Part shown: piece by piece, positions 40,468 through 49,513 of the stretch | Layout of the letters: each line of letters starts with the position of its first letter | Position numbering within the stretch: position 1 is the first letter of the stretch | Assembly: GCA_964491805.1 (NCBI GenBank) | Contig: CAZBGU010000002.1 | Location: 1 to 64,000 of the forward strand | Direction of reading: 5' to 3' | DNA from: UBA11704 sp964491805 | GTDB taxonomy: Bacteria; Patescibacteriota; Minisyncoccia; Phycocordibacterales; UBA5272 | Length of the DNA: 64,000 bases | Translations under genes and position numbers: made by a program | The notes under the pieces: model-generated | Told to the model about the DNA's origin: nothing | The model's database searches: none | Seen by the model: only the letters and a program-made list of their open reading frames with translations

Positions 40468-40731
40468 ATGGCTACAAAAAATATTATTGTTTACTCAACA
40501 CAGTCGTGTCATTACTGTGTTCTTACAAAAGAATACTTAGACAAGATGGGGGTATCATACGTGGATAGAAATGTTGGTATTGATCGTCAGGCAGGTCAAG
40601 AAATGGTTATGAAAAGTGGCCAAATGGGTGTTCCTGTGATTGACATTGATGGAACAATTGTTGTAGGGTTTCAACCTGATCTTTTTAGAAAGCTTTTAAA
40701 CCATAGAGAAGATTATGAAAAAGAAAAATAA
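40468..40731 (+). CDS. Glutaredoxin-like protein (NrdH/Grx family)
   Basis: An 87-residue thioredoxin-fold redox protein with active site CHYC in VYSTQSCHYCVLTKEYL, the cis-Pro motif GVPVID and the GF block of glutaredoxins (IVVGFQPDLFRKLL). It could reduce the persulfides formed by the adjacent rhodaneses. The ATG downstream of the first rhodanese was chosen because the longer frame shadows that gene. It overlaps the next gene by 17 bases. Confidence 0.88.
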   Translation: MATKNIIVYSTQSCHYCVLTKEYLDKMGVSYVDRNVGIDRQAGQEMVMKSGQMGVPVIDIDGTIVVGFQPDLFRKLLNHREDYEKEK

Positions 40732-41128
40732 CTTTTTAATTGTTTTTACAGTATTTGTTATTTTGCTAGGTATTGTAGTTTATGCAATCATGAAGCACGG
40801 TTCTGTTTCTACAAAACTACGCGGAAGTCAGTTTATGCACATGTATGCAGCTACCCCTTCTGCTATTTTGATCGATGTACGTACACCGACAGAGTTTGCT
40901 CTTGGTCATATTAAAGGTGCAATAAATGTTGATTTTGAAAGTCAGTCATTTAATGATGAGGTTAAGAAGCTGGATCAGACAAAGATATATTTTGTATATT
41001 GTCGATCAGGCAATCGTTCTGGCCAAGCTGTTGCATTTATGAAATCAGTTGGCATATTGTCTGTATATGACTTACAGGGGGGAATTATTGGAAATGCAGA
41101 TACGGTTCAGCTAATTGAAACGAAGTAA
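40715..41128 (+). CDS. Membrane-anchored rhodanese
   Basis: A 137-residue protein with an N-terminal anchor (NNFLIVFTVFVILLGIVVYAI) and a rhodanese domain facing outside: AILIDVRTPTEFALGHIKGAINVDF and the active loop VYCRSGNRSGQA with the catalytic Cys at about residue 96. So the operon places one rhodanese on each side of the membrane. It starts inside the end of the glutaredoxin gene, a sign of translational coupling. Confidence 0.88.
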   Translation: MKKKNNFLIVFTVFVILLGIVVYAIMKHGSVSTKLRGSQFMHMYAATPSAILIDVRTPTEFALGHIKGAINVDFESQSFNDEVKKLDQTKIYFVYCRSGNRSGQAVAFMKSVGILSVYDLQGGIIGNADTVQLIETK

Positions 41129-41132
41129 TAGT

Positions 41133-42035
41133 ATGAAATTTTCAAATAATGTTGGAACGTTAGACAGAGGTATTAGAATTCTTGTTGCTGAAATTTTACT
41201 CTTGCTGTCAATTTTTTGGGTCTACGGCATTGTACAGGTTGTACTTTTTATATTTTCGGTGATTATTTTAGCAACTGCTGTTACAAAGTTTTGTGGTTTG
41301 TACAGCATGTTTGGCATCAGTACATGTCCTGCCTATGAAAAACCAGTGACACCATCAAAGTCCTTTGCCACTATTGCCACTGTTGTGGCTATTGCGGTAC
41401 TGGGATGTTATTCTAGTATGTTTTTGAGTAAAAAGATTTTTCTAGAGGATTATAATAGAATGAATTACTATTACAAGCAAACACTTTTCTATACAGGGCA
41501 AAGTAATCGTTCTGAGTCAATAAGCAAGTATGTCAATCTTGTAAAAGAATACGACGTTTTTTACCAAAAATACTCCAAGTACCGTCCTTATGTTATATGG
41601 GGGGATGAAAATTTTAATACTGATGTGGCAAACGTTAGATATAAAATAGCTTCATTGGAGAGTACTGTCGTCAGTGGAGATTTGACTGCGGCACATAAAG
41701 ATCTCGAAGGTGTTCGAACAATTTTTCAGGACATATTAAAGAGGAATGGATTCTCGATGTTGTCTGTGTATCTGGTTGACTTTCATGATGTTATGGAAAA
41801 ATTTATTGATGCTGCGAATGCCAAGAATGCTTCTGGTGTTCTCTCTACATACCAGGAAGTGAATGATAAGTTGCGGGCGGTCGAGGGTGTTGCTAATGAC
41901 GACGAAATACAGACAATTCGTAAGATGTTAGAACAAGTTACTACATCGGCAAGAATTGGTAACGTAGAAGTTCTTCCGTCACAAGCAGCAGATCTTAAGA
42001 GTAGTTTTGTGAAGGTCTACTTAAAGCGTGGTTAA
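41133..42035 (+). CDS. DUF2892 membrane domain fused to an extracytoplasmic helical domain
   Basis: A 300-residue protein. Residues 1-66 are a DUF2892 unit: NNVGTLDRGIRILVAEILLLLSIF, a second helix, then CGLYSMFGISTCP, as in the membrane part of E. coli YgaP, where it is joined to a rhodanese. A further helix (FATIATVVAIAVLGCYSSMFL) leads to about 200 residues of soluble helical structure with many Tyr/Asp/Lys that I do not recognise; a four-helix-bundle shape is possible. Last gene of the sulfur operon, starting four bases after the anchored rhodanese. Confidence 0.75.
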   Translation: MKFSNNVGTLDRGIRILVAEILLLLSIFWVYGIVQVVLFIFSVIILATAVTKFCGLYSMFGISTCPAYEKPVTPSKSFATIATVVAIAVLGCYSSMFLSKKIFLEDYNRMNYYYKQTLFYTGQSNRSESISKYVNLVKEYDVFYQKYSKYRPYVIWGDENFNTDVANVRYKIASLESTVVSGDLTAAHKDLEGVRTIFQDILKRNGFSMLSVYLVDFHDVMEKFIDAANAKNASGVLSTYQEVNDKLRAVEGVANDDEIQTIRKMLEQVTTSARIGNVEVLPSQAADLKSSFVKVYLKRG

Positions 42036-42087
42036 TAAGTAGTTGACGCATAAGTGTTCTATTACTGATATACTTTGGTATATTTTT

Positions 42088-42756
42088 ATGAGTATTTCTT
42101 ATACAGTCATCCGTTCAAGAAGAAGGACGATTACTCTTGTTGTCGGTCGAGATGCAACAATTACAGTTCGTGCTCCGTACGGTGTTGCGAACTCGTATAT
42201 AGAGACACTACTTAGCAAGAAACAAATATGGATAACTAGAAAACAGGGAGAAATGAAGGAGAGGCCTGTTTTAGCAGAGAAGAAGTTTCGGACAGGAGAA
42301 CTGTTTCTGTTATTGGGTGTCGAATACCGACTGAATGTATGTGATTGCACTAAAATCTCACTTGACTATACATCTGGTGAAATTTTGTTTCCACAGAAAT
42401 ACCTCACATCACCAAAAGTAAAGATGGCTGCATGGTATAGACAGCAGGCATCGGATATTCTTTCTAGCCGACTTAGATCTCTTTCGGAAAAGACTGGGTT
42501 GCGATATGTGTCAATGAAGATAACAAGCGCACAGTCAAGATGGGGTTCATGTAGTGGAGAAAACACAATAAACTTTTCCTGGAGACTTATTATGGCTCGC
42601 CCTAGTGCAATTGAGTATGTTATTTTGCATGAGCTTACACATACAGTCCACCATAATCATTCATCAGCATTTTGGAGCAGACTCATAGAGGTTTTTCCTC
42701 ATTATCAAGTAGAGGAGTTGTGGCTTAAGAAGCACAGTGAGAGATTGCGACTGTGA
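42088..42756 (+). CDS. YgjP-like (DUF45) zinc metallopeptidase
   Basis: A 222-residue protein. The zinc motif is VILHELTHTVHHNHSSAFW (HExxH with a third His), preceded by the family block SRWGSCSGENTINFSWRLIMA (about 150-170). An N-terminal beta domain (SYTVIRSRRRTITLVVGRDATITVRAP) is typical of YgjP. Biological substrate unknown. Downstream of the sulfur operon after 52 bases with its own TATACT box, 13 bases before the ATG. Confidence 0.88.
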   Translation: MSISYTVIRSRRRTITLVVGRDATITVRAPYGVANSYIETLLSKKQIWITRKQGEMKERPVLAEKKFRTGELFLLLGVEYRLNVCDCTKISLDYTSGEILFPQKYLTSPKVKMAAWYRQQASDILSSRLRSLSEKTGLRYVSMKITSAQSRWGSCSGENTINFSWRLIMARPSAIEYVILHELTHTVHHNHSSAFWSRLIEVFPHYQVEELWLKKHSERLRL

Positions 42757-42760
42757 TGTT

Positions 42761-43477
42761 TTATATATTATTTTTCTTTTCACATAGTTGCCAAAAGACG
42801 ATCATCGGGTGAAGAAGAGGGATATAACCAAGTGTTGCAATAAGTATTTCAATATAAAGCCTGTTATATGAATTATGTGGAAGCCACTCCCAAAATGGAA
42901 ATAAAACGTTAGTTGCTTCGTATAGTATTCCAATTACGGCACATTGTGCCACAAGAAGAAAAGAAGAGTTAAAGTTTTTTGTTATGAGTAGGTTGCTGAG
43001 TGGTCCAGTCTTGTTGTTAAACACAAGAAGTAATTCACCAAGAACAAGAATGAATGTACCGCACACAAACATAAGAGTGATTGTTCCGGTGTGTGCAATT
43101 TTGGTAAGCATGAATGAGATTAAAAGAATGATTGCGTATACGGTAACGAGTATGGTTCTTTGTGTATGGGTGACCTTGTGTGTTGTGCCTTGTAACACTT
43201 TTGCAGTTGCGAACGCTAGACCAAACGAGAGCAGTCCGTTTACGATAAGCTGTATAACAGTTAGTCCAGTTTGTAGAAAAGATGTAGTCTGAAGTGGCGT
43301 AGCGTATGTATACAGTTGAAGTTTGCTTAGAATAATATCAAACGATGCTCCTAATACTATACCGGCAATTGCAGATAAAAATAGCTCATCAAGAGTAATC
43401 TTCTTTTTTGTTATTTGTGAAAGTATAAGTAACACAAAAATTTGTACAAGAATAATGATATAAAAGTTAAATGGCAT
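42761..43477 (-). CDS. Hypothetical membrane protein, about seven helices
   Basis: A 238-residue protein, hydrophobic throughout: segments at about 6-22, 31-52, 70-92, 108-128, 132-152, 172-190 and 206-230, with short charged loops (KKKITLDE, THKVTHTQR, FNNKTGP). The end reads VLFPFWEWLPHNSYNRLYIEILIATLGYIPLLHPMIVF. No conserved motif that I can name. Converges with the protease gene. Confidence 0.55.
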   Translation of the reverse strand: MPFNFYIIILVQIFVLLILSQITKKKITLDELFLSAIAGIVLGASFDIILSKLQLYTYATPLQTTSFLQTGLTVIQLIVNGLLSFGLAFATAKVLQGTTHKVTHTQRTILVTVYAIILLISFMLTKIAHTGTITLMFVCGTFILVLGELLLVFNNKTGPLSNLLITKNFNSSFLLVAQCAVIGILYEATNVLFPFWEWLPHNSYNRLYIEILIATLGYIPLLHPMIVFWQLCEKKNNI

Positions 43478-43619
43478 ATATGGTAGTATTCACAAATTAA
43501 TCTTTCTGATCTTGATAATAGAGACAGTTGCTTCAAGTGTACCATTGTCGACAAAAAATAAGCTTTTTTGTTTTCCCTATGTTCTTCTTACTTTATTTGG
43601 GTATACTAAGATATCTTTT

Positions 43620-44870
43620 ATGAATGGTATGTATGATCTTATCGTGATAGGTGGTGGTGCCTCAGGGATGATGGCAGCTGGAAGGGCTGCTGAGCGTGGA
43701 CTTCGTGTGCTTCTTCTCGAAAAAAATAAAAAAACAGGTGAAAAACTTCGTATATCTGGTGGTGGTAGATGTAATATTACAAATAGAGAAATAGATGAAC
43801 GTGTACTTCTCAAGAAGTACGGTAGAGCTGAGCAGTTTTTATATTCTCTTTTCATTCAGTTTGGGGTTCATGATACTTTTGTTTTTTTTGAATCACACGG
43901 ACTTCCTCTCGTTGTTGAAGCAAATAATCGTACTTTTCCAAAATCTCAAAAAGCAGAGGATGTCGTGGCTACTCTTTTTGCATATATGGAGCAAGGGTCT
44001 GTAGAAGTGGTGTGCGGTGCAAAAGTAACAAAAGTTATTGCGAAAAATGCCAGGATCTCTTCTGTTTTTGTAGGTGCAAAGGAGTACAAGGCACATGAGT
44101 ACGTTATTGCAACTGGAGGTGTGTCACATCCAGAGACTGGTTCTACTGGTGACGGGTTTGCGTGGTTGCGCAATCTTGGACACACAGTTGAAGAACCGAC
44201 CCCAACGATTGTACCTCTTGCTATTAAGGAAGAATGGATTCATTTATTAGCAGGTGTGTCACAGAAGGATTCTAAGATTACTTTTTTTGTTGACACAAAG
44301 AAACAATTTATTCTTAGAGGGACTATTTTGTTCACTCATTTTGGTATATCGGGTCCACTTATTCTCAACAATGCATACAAAGTTTCTGAACTTATGCATA
44401 CTGGACAAGTGACAGCGTGTATAGATATGTATCCATCGCTTGATATCGGTGCACTTGAAAAAAGTATCATTGCTCTTTTCGATGGTAATAAAAATAAAGA
44501 ATTGAAGAATGTTATTAAAGAAATTGTTCCAGACGGCATGCACAAAGGAGTGTTGATGTTACTTTCTACTGTGGTTGATGTTTCAGTTAAGGTTCACTCC
44601 GTAACAAAGGAAGACAGGAAAAGAATTGTTCGCCTTTTTAAGGCTATGCCTCTTACCGTTGAAGGGCTCATGGGTCTTGATCGTGCAGTCGTGGCAGATG
44701 GTGGGGTACCACTTGAAGAGATTGACATGCGAACCATGCGTTCGAAGAAAGTGCATAATCTCTTTATTACCGGGGACCTTCTCCACATTAATCGTCCATC
44801 TGGAGGATTTTCTCTTCAATTGTGCTGGTCAACGGGGTATGTTGCAGGAAGTAAGGCAGGAGCGCAGTGA
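43620..44870 (+). CDS. HI0933/YhiN-like FAD-dependent oxidoreductase
   Basis: A 416-residue flavoprotein. FAD-binding Rossmann motif DLIVIGGGASGMMAAGRAAERG (about 5-26), the family signature GEKLRISGGGRCNITN (about 41-56), and the C-terminal GFSLQLCWSTGYVAG dinucleotide-closing block. Family members have a large inserted domain, as here, and unknown substrates. The upstream frame opening was dropped because TATACT lies 12 bases before this ATG; MYDL, three codons later, is an alternative. Confidence 0.88.
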   Translation: MNGMYDLIVIGGGASGMMAAGRAAERGLRVLLLEKNKKTGEKLRISGGGRCNITNREIDERVLLKKYGRAEQFLYSLFIQFGVHDTFVFFESHGLPLVVEANNRTFPKSQKAEDVVATLFAYMEQGSVEVVCGAKVTKVIAKNARISSVFVGAKEYKAHEYVIATGGVSHPETGSTGDGFAWLRNLGHTVEEPTPTIVPLAIKEEWIHLLAGVSQKDSKITFFVDTKKQFILRGTILFTHFGISGPLILNNAYKVSELMHTGQVTACIDMYPSLDIGALEKSIIALFDGNKNKELKNVIKEIVPDGMHKGVLMLLSTVVDVSVKVHSVTKEDRKRIVRLFKAMPLTVEGLMGLDRAVVADGGVPLEEIDMRTMRSKKVHNLFITGDLLHINRPSGGFSLQLCWSTGYVAGSKAGAQ

Positions 44871-44938
44871 TAGGAGGTGTAGATTGTATGACTTGATAAG
44901 TGAAAAGACTTATATAATTTTTTTTGTTTATTTACTTA

Positions 44939-45190
44939 CTACTTTTTCTTCCATCTTGGAGCAAAACCAATCATCCACGTGAAGAATTTTGCCTTCATTG
45001 GGTGCATACCTTTTGATCTCATACTTTCATAGCAGATTTTTTTGAATTCATGTACATCGTTCCCCTCGTAACAGAGTTTTCCGTTCTTAAAACACAGGCT
45101 GCAGTATTTCTCATTTTCACGGATGTTTATGTCTTTATTAAAAGGCATCATACAGCTCTCACATTGTGTGCATGGTTTTTCATTTTTCAT
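44939..45190 (-). CDS. Putative zinc-ribbon protein
   Basis: An 83-residue protein with CTQCESCMMPF, then YCSLCFKNGKLCYEG, matching the pattern of the small putative zinc-ribbon family (CQSCGMPL ... YCSYCYQNGKF). The C-terminal part (KGMHPMKAKFFTWMIGFAPRWKKK) is basic and amphipathic. Function unknown. A second in-frame ATG 27 bases upstream may be the true start. Divergent from ung. Confidence 0.75.
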   Translation of the reverse strand: MKNEKPCTQCESCMMPFNKDINIRENEKYCSLCFKNGKLCYEGNDVHEFKKICYESMRSKGMHPMKAKFFTWMIGFAPRWKKK

Positions 45191-45240
45191 ATATGTAGTG
45201 TAACAGTGCTTCTTCATGATTGCTAGAGTATACTGGCGGT

Positions 45241-45912
45241 ATGAAAAAAGATATCGCAATTGATCCTGAGTGGAAGTCTGAACTCGGTGAATTTTTTGAG
45301 ACTGAGATATTCGAGGAGCTCTCTTTGTTCGTTCGTAATGAATATCTTTCAAAAAAAATATTTCCAGAGCCAAAAAATCTTTTTCGCGCGTTTTCACTAA
45401 CACCCTTTTCGCATGTTAGGGTTGTTATTCTTGGACAGGACCCATATCATGACAACGGGCAAGCATGTGGACTTTGTTTTTCTGTTCCAGAAGGTGTCGT
45501 GGTACCTCCTTCACTTAAAAATATATACAAAGAAATAGAAAATGATTGCGGGATAGAGAAAGATATGTCTAACGGAGACCTTACACGATGGGGTACACAA
45601 GGTGTGCTTCTCTTAAATTCAATTCTAACAGTTGTTGCTCATACACCAGCTTCACATAGAGGAAAAGGCTGGGAAGAGTTTACCGATACGGTTATTAAGG
45701 CTATATCTGATAAACATGAACATGTTGTATTCTTGTTGTGGGGTAATTATGCAAGAGGTAAAAAAGCTCTCATTGATACAAGTAAGCATTGTGTGCTTGA
45801 AGCTCCACATCCTTCACCATTTTCAGCTCATTCTGGTTTTTTTGGATGTAAACATTTTTCAAAGTGCAATGAATATTTGATGACGTACGGGAAAGGAGAA
45901 ATTGCGTGGTAG
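45241..45912 (+). CDS. ung: Uracil-DNA glycosylase, family 1
   Basis: Removes uracil from DNA. Motif 1 GQDPYHDNGQACGLCFSV (catalytic Asp-water-activating loop), LLLNSILTVVAHTPASH and motif 2 HPSPFSAHSGFFGCKHFSKCN (the usual HPSPLS-loop) are present. 223 residues, normal. TATACT ends six bases before the ATG, so probably leaderless. Confidence 0.96.
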   Translation: MKKDIAIDPEWKSELGEFFETEIFEELSLFVRNEYLSKKIFPEPKNLFRAFSLTPFSHVRVVILGQDPYHDNGQACGLCFSVPEGVVVPPSLKNIYKEIENDCGIEKDMSNGDLTRWGTQGVLLLNSILTVVAHTPASHRGKGWEEFTDTVIKAISDKHEHVVFLLWGNYARGKKALIDTSKHCVLEAPHPSPFSAHSGFFGCKHFSKCNEYLMTYGKGEIAW

Positions 45913-46168
45913 TTTTTTAGATACATGTAGTAGACATCAGCCTGAATTTTAGGATTTTAGAAGTATGGTTAAGGAGTACGGGGTGTATACAGGGTAATTT
46001 GCAGCTTGTATTTGCAGTGCTTGCAATTAATGCTTATTTGGTAAGGAATTTGTGGTATTTTGTCACAAAATTACTTCTCATACGTTATATAGTGTACAGG
46101 GATGTATTGAGATATCTCTCATGCCCGACATGACCTTTAAATTTACGAAATACAATAATTACAATTAT

Positions 46169-46978
46169 ATGAAAAAGTTACTCATTCCAACAATGATTCT
46201 CGGTGCTGTTGTTTCTGCGTCATCAGTTTTTGCTGAGCCATATGACGATGTACGTCTGCCTGCTGCACCAGGTGTCGAATCAGTTTCTGCTGTTTCGGAA
46301 AAACCAGAAAAACTATTTACAAATTCGCTTGCACGTATAAAGATGCGTGGCCAACAACTTATCAAAGAAAGAATCAACTCTCTTAATACAAATAAGACGG
46401 TTATTGAGTCATCAAAGACGTTAACTACTGAACAGAAAGCGACACTTACAGCGCTCATTGCCTCGAATGTTACAGGCTTAAGTACTTTAAGCGCTCAGAT
46501 TGCATCATCAACTGACGCGACAAGCACGAAAGCTCTTGTTTCGTCCGTGTTCACTAATTTCAGAATTTATGGAGTTGTTATTCCTCAAGTTCGTCTAGAA
46601 AAGAGAATATTTGATCTTCAGAATCATACAACGAAACTCTCAGATACCTTTTTGAAGGTTCAGGCGAAGATTGACGAGTATAAAGGGAAGGGGAAAGATA
46701 CAACAGTTTGGCAAAAGAGTCTCGACGATGCAAAAGTTATGGTTGCTCTCGACATGAATACACTTGCTGGACTCTCAACCAAAGTAATGGCTCTTAAGCC
46801 TGCTGATTATGGCACATCAAGTAAAATGATCATTGATTCTGTTAACGTTGATATTAAGAGTGTTGCAAAAGACTTTAACACTATTTCTAAAAATCTTCAT
46901 AGACCAAAGGTTCTTAAAGATCGAAATAGTACAACTACTCCGACAGTTCACGGAGAAGCTTCTTCTACACAGCGATAA
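46169..46978 (+). CDS. Secreted helical (coiled-coil) hypothetical protein
   Basis: A 269-residue exported protein: signal peptide 1-22 (KKLLIPTMILGAVVSASSVFA), a Pro/Val/Glu linker, then a mainly helical Ser/Thr/Lys-rich body (ERINSLNTNKTVIESSKTLT, RLEKRIFDLQNHTTKLSDTF, KIDEYKGKGKDTTVWQKSLDD) and a polar tail with STTTPTVHGEASSTQR. Similar exported helical proteins are common in Parcubacteria and have no known function. Strong terminator follows. Confidence 0.65.
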   Translation: MKKLLIPTMILGAVVSASSVFAEPYDDVRLPAAPGVESVSAVSEKPEKLFTNSLARIKMRGQQLIKERINSLNTNKTVIESSKTLTTEQKATLTALIASNVTGLSTLSAQIASSTDATSTKALVSSVFTNFRIYGVVIPQVRLEKRIFDLQNHTTKLSDTFLKVQAKIDEYKGKGKDTTVWQKSLDDAKVMVALDMNTLAGLSTKVMALKPADYGTSSKMIIDSVNVDIKSVAKDFNTISKNLHRPKVLKDRNSTTTPTVHGEASSTQR

Positions 46979-47004
46979 AGGTGGTACAATAAAATAGATA
47001 TAGA

Positions 47005-47037
47005 CAAAAAGTTGCCAAAAGTTTTGGCAACTTTTTG
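47005..47037. terminator. Two-way terminator
   Basis: CAAAAAGTTGCCAAAA and TTTTGGCAACTTTTTG are perfect 16-base arms around one base; serves the secreted protein gene and the convergent comF gene. Confidence 0.9.
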
Positions 47038-47040
47038 TAA

Positions 47041-47664
47041 CTAGTGGGCAATAGTGAAACACTCTACTGAGGAAGCGCCTTTCTCTAATAAAACTTTTCT
47101 AGCCTCAAGCAGTGTTGCTCCTGTTGTAGTGACATCATCAACTAGAATGATATTCATCCCAGATATGTCACCGGTAACATAGAATACTCCTTGTTGATTC
47201 TTGAGACGTTCTGCTCGGGAATGTGTTAGTACTTGCCGTTTTTGTTTTTTTCTTCTTGCGAGACTGGTGCAATCAACTGGTATGTTTGCTTGCTTTGATA
47301 TTGCTCGAGCAATTGCTTCTCCGTGGTTATATCCACGTATATATTTACGTAGCGTGGGCATTGGAATAGGTATAAGGAGAGGTTTGTTACGGTGCGTTAT
47401 CGTTATTTCTTGTGACATGCTTTCGACAAGAGGTGCGATCAGGTCTTTTCTGTGGAAATATTTTATTGCATGTATTATTTTTTTTATAACTGGGTCTTTA
47501 AATGAATAGAATGATGTAATTACAGGAGCAGGGGTATTACATGAAGGATCTCTTTCTCTCAGGCACACTGTACATAGTGCGCCACCTTCTTTTTTACACA
47601 CATAACAAGTGCTAGGAAAAATAATATTTAGGAATACTGTTGTTATTTTTCGTATCATCCACAT
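47041..47664 (-). CDS. ComF-family phosphoribosyltransferase-like protein
   Basis: A 207-residue protein. N-terminal zinc ribbon (CYVCKKEGGALCTVCL), central RGYNHGEAIARAIS and RRKKQKRQVLTHSRAERLKNQQGVF, and the PRPP-binding loop ILVDDVTTTGATLLEA (about 172-187), all of ComFC type. ComFC acts in natural transformation, linking DNA uptake to the cytoplasmic helicase. Its position next to the type IV pilus locus agrees with competence, although no ComEC or DprA is visible here. Confidence 0.88.
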   Translation of the reverse strand: MWMIRKITTVFLNIIFPSTCYVCKKEGGALCTVCLRERDPSCNTPAPVITSFYSFKDPVIKKIIHAIKYFHRKDLIAPLVESMSQEITITHRNKPLLIPIPMPTLRKYIRGYNHGEAIARAISKQANIPVDCTSLARRKKQKRQVLTHSRAERLKNQQGVFYVTGDISGMNIILVDDVTTTGATLLEARKVLLEKGASSVECFTIAH

Positions 47665-47720
47665 ACTTATTAAGAGTGTATAAAGAAAAACATACGAAAG
47701 ATAGTATATACTTAGTGTAT

Positions 47721-48788
47721 ATGTTGAACTTTATGAGTAAAGAAGAGGTTGCTCAGGCGATAGGGCTTGATATTGGAACTTCTTCAGTAAAAGTTGTACA
47801 ACTTCGCAAAGAAAAGAATCGTATTATTCTTGATACGTATGGTGAGGTTGCTCTTGGTCCATACGCCGGACTTAAGATCGGGCAATCTGCACACTTAGGA
47901 GAAGAAAAACTCCTCGAAGCAATTAACGATCTATTCAAAGAAGCAAAAGTGACAGCAAGGAATACAGTAATTGCTATTGATTCTTCAGGTGCATATGTTT
48001 CTCTTGTGCATGTTCCTAAAGTTTCTGATGAAGAGCTTAGAACGATGATGCCGATTGAGGCAAGAAAGTATATACCTATACCGCTTACGGATGTTCAGAT
48101 GGACTGGTGGCATATTCCTCCTACGGTTAAATTTCAAGGAGATGATAAAGCAACAAGTGTAGTCCTTGCTGCGGTGAATAATTCTACATTATCTGCATAC
48201 GACAGTTTGGTAAAGAAGCTCGAACTCAAAAGTGTTGAATATGAAATCCATGGCTATAGTCTTCTTCGAAGCTCTCCACCTCACACACATAAAATGGTTA
48301 TGTATGTTGATATCGGCGCGCAAAATACAACCCTCTCACTTGTGTATCAGGGTATTGTACTTGATATGCATGTAATAAGTCGTGGCTCTCAAGATAGTAC
48401 TATGCAATTATCTCGTGCACTATCGGTCACTATCGACACCGCTGAAGAATCGAAGAGAGTTTTTGGATATAAGGGAGATGAGTCGAACCCATACCTTAAA
48501 GATATACTTGAACTTTCGAGTTATCCACTGTTTGGAGAGATCGCACGTCTATCACTAATGTACGAAAGAAAGTATAATCAGACCATAGAGGGAATAATTT
48601 TGGCAGGTGGTGGTTCACGTATACCGGGCATGATAACAACATATAGTAAGACAGTTCACATCGCAGGAAGAATTGTTACACCGTTTGAACAAGTTGTTGT
48701 GCCAGAGTTTCTTTCAGAAATGATGGAACGTGTTGGACCTACATATGCAGTTGCACTTGGTTGCGCACTAAAAAAATTAGTCTCTTAA
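47721..48788 (+). CDS. pilM: Type IV pilus assembly protein PilM
   Basis: Actin-like cytoplasmic ATPase that links the pilus motor to the inner-membrane alignment complex. AIGLDIGTSSVKVVQLRKE (phosphate 1, about 14-32), VAIDSSGAYVSLVHVPKVSDEEL, MYVDIGAQNTTLSLVYQGIV (phosphate 2) and IILAGGGSRIPGM (adenosine motif) are visible. Start chosen at the ATG eight bases after TATACT; a second Met four codons later is possible. First gene of the pilus locus; pilN follows after nine bases. Confidence 0.92.
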   Translation: MLNFMSKEEVAQAIGLDIGTSSVKVVQLRKEKNRIILDTYGEVALGPYAGLKIGQSAHLGEEKLLEAINDLFKEAKVTARNTVIAIDSSGAYVSLVHVPKVSDEELRTMMPIEARKYIPIPLTDVQMDWWHIPPTVKFQGDDKATSVVLAAVNNSTLSAYDSLVKKLELKSVEYEIHGYSLLRSSPPHTHKMVMYVDIGAQNTTLSLVYQGIVLDMHVISRGSQDSTMQLSRALSVTIDTAEESKRVFGYKGDESNPYLKDILELSSYPLFGEIARLSLMYERKYNQTIEGIILAGGGSRIPGMITTYSKTVHIAGRIVTPFEQVVVPEFLSEMMERVGPTYAVALGCALKKLVS

Positions 48789-48797
48789 ACCCTTTCT

Positions 48798-49502
48798 ATG
48801 GCTTTTTCATTTAATCCAACACAAACTCCAGGATCGCTTCCTCAGTCGGGTGGGCCACAGATCAATATCCAGTCCCCTGGTGGTTCTACACAGGATGCTC
48901 CACCGTCTATTCCAGACTCGCCGTTTCTTTTTATGAGGAATCGTGATAAGGAAATGACCATCAATGCGTATCTCCAACTTCTTCTTATGTTGATTGCGGC
49001 TCTCTCTGCGGTCACAGCGATTGTTATTTTCGTTTATGCACAGTATCTGTCGATGCAGGCAGATAGCAAGAAGGCAGAATTAACTCGTAGAGAGGCGACG
49101 TTTAAGTCATATCCATTCGATGACATGAAATCATTGTCTGATCGCTTCATAGCATTAGATAAAATTCTTAAAGGATATATATCGAGTAGGTCACCGCTCA
49201 ATTTTCTTGAAAGAGTTGTTGAGAAGCAGGTCTTCTTTAATGATTTTAGTTTTACTAACAACGAAAAAGGTGGAATGATCAGTTTTACTATAGTAACAGG
49301 AAGCCAGAAGGCGCTCATACAGCAGTTAGACTCTCTTAATCTAAAAAAATATAGTACAGTCGTCCCAAATCCTAAAATGGACAGCTTTAGCGACACCGGT
49401 ACTTTTTTCAAAGCAAAAGTTTCTGCACCGGTACTCGTTCAGGGGATTCTCTCTGATGAAGTTTTGTTGATTCTTGATTCTAGTAGCACTAAACCACAGT
49501 AA
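48798..49502 (+). CDS. pilN: PilN-like pilus alignment protein
   Basis: A 234-residue bitopic protein. A Pro/Gly/Gln-rich cytoplasmic tail (FNPTQTPGSLPQSGGPQ) is followed by one helix at about 55-80 (LQLLLMLIAALSAVTAIVIFVYAQYL) and a ferredoxin-like extracytoplasmic part with a coiled region. In PilN the cytoplasmic tail binds PilM; here it lacks the short INLLP motif seen in model species and begins MAFSFNPTQ instead. Identity rests mainly on position between pilM and pilO-like genes. Confidence 0.75.
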   Translation: MAFSFNPTQTPGSLPQSGGPQINIQSPGGSTQDAPPSIPDSPFLFMRNRDKEMTINAYLQLLLMLIAALSAVTAIVIFVYAQYLSMQADSKKAELTRREATFKSYPFDDMKSLSDRFIALDKILKGYISSRSPLNFLERVVEKQVFFNDFSFTNNEKGGMISFTIVTGSQKALIQQLDSLNLKKYSTVVPNPKMDSFSDTGTFFKAKVSAPVLVQGILSDEVLLILDSSSTKPQ

Positions 49503-49513
49503 CGTAACTAACT

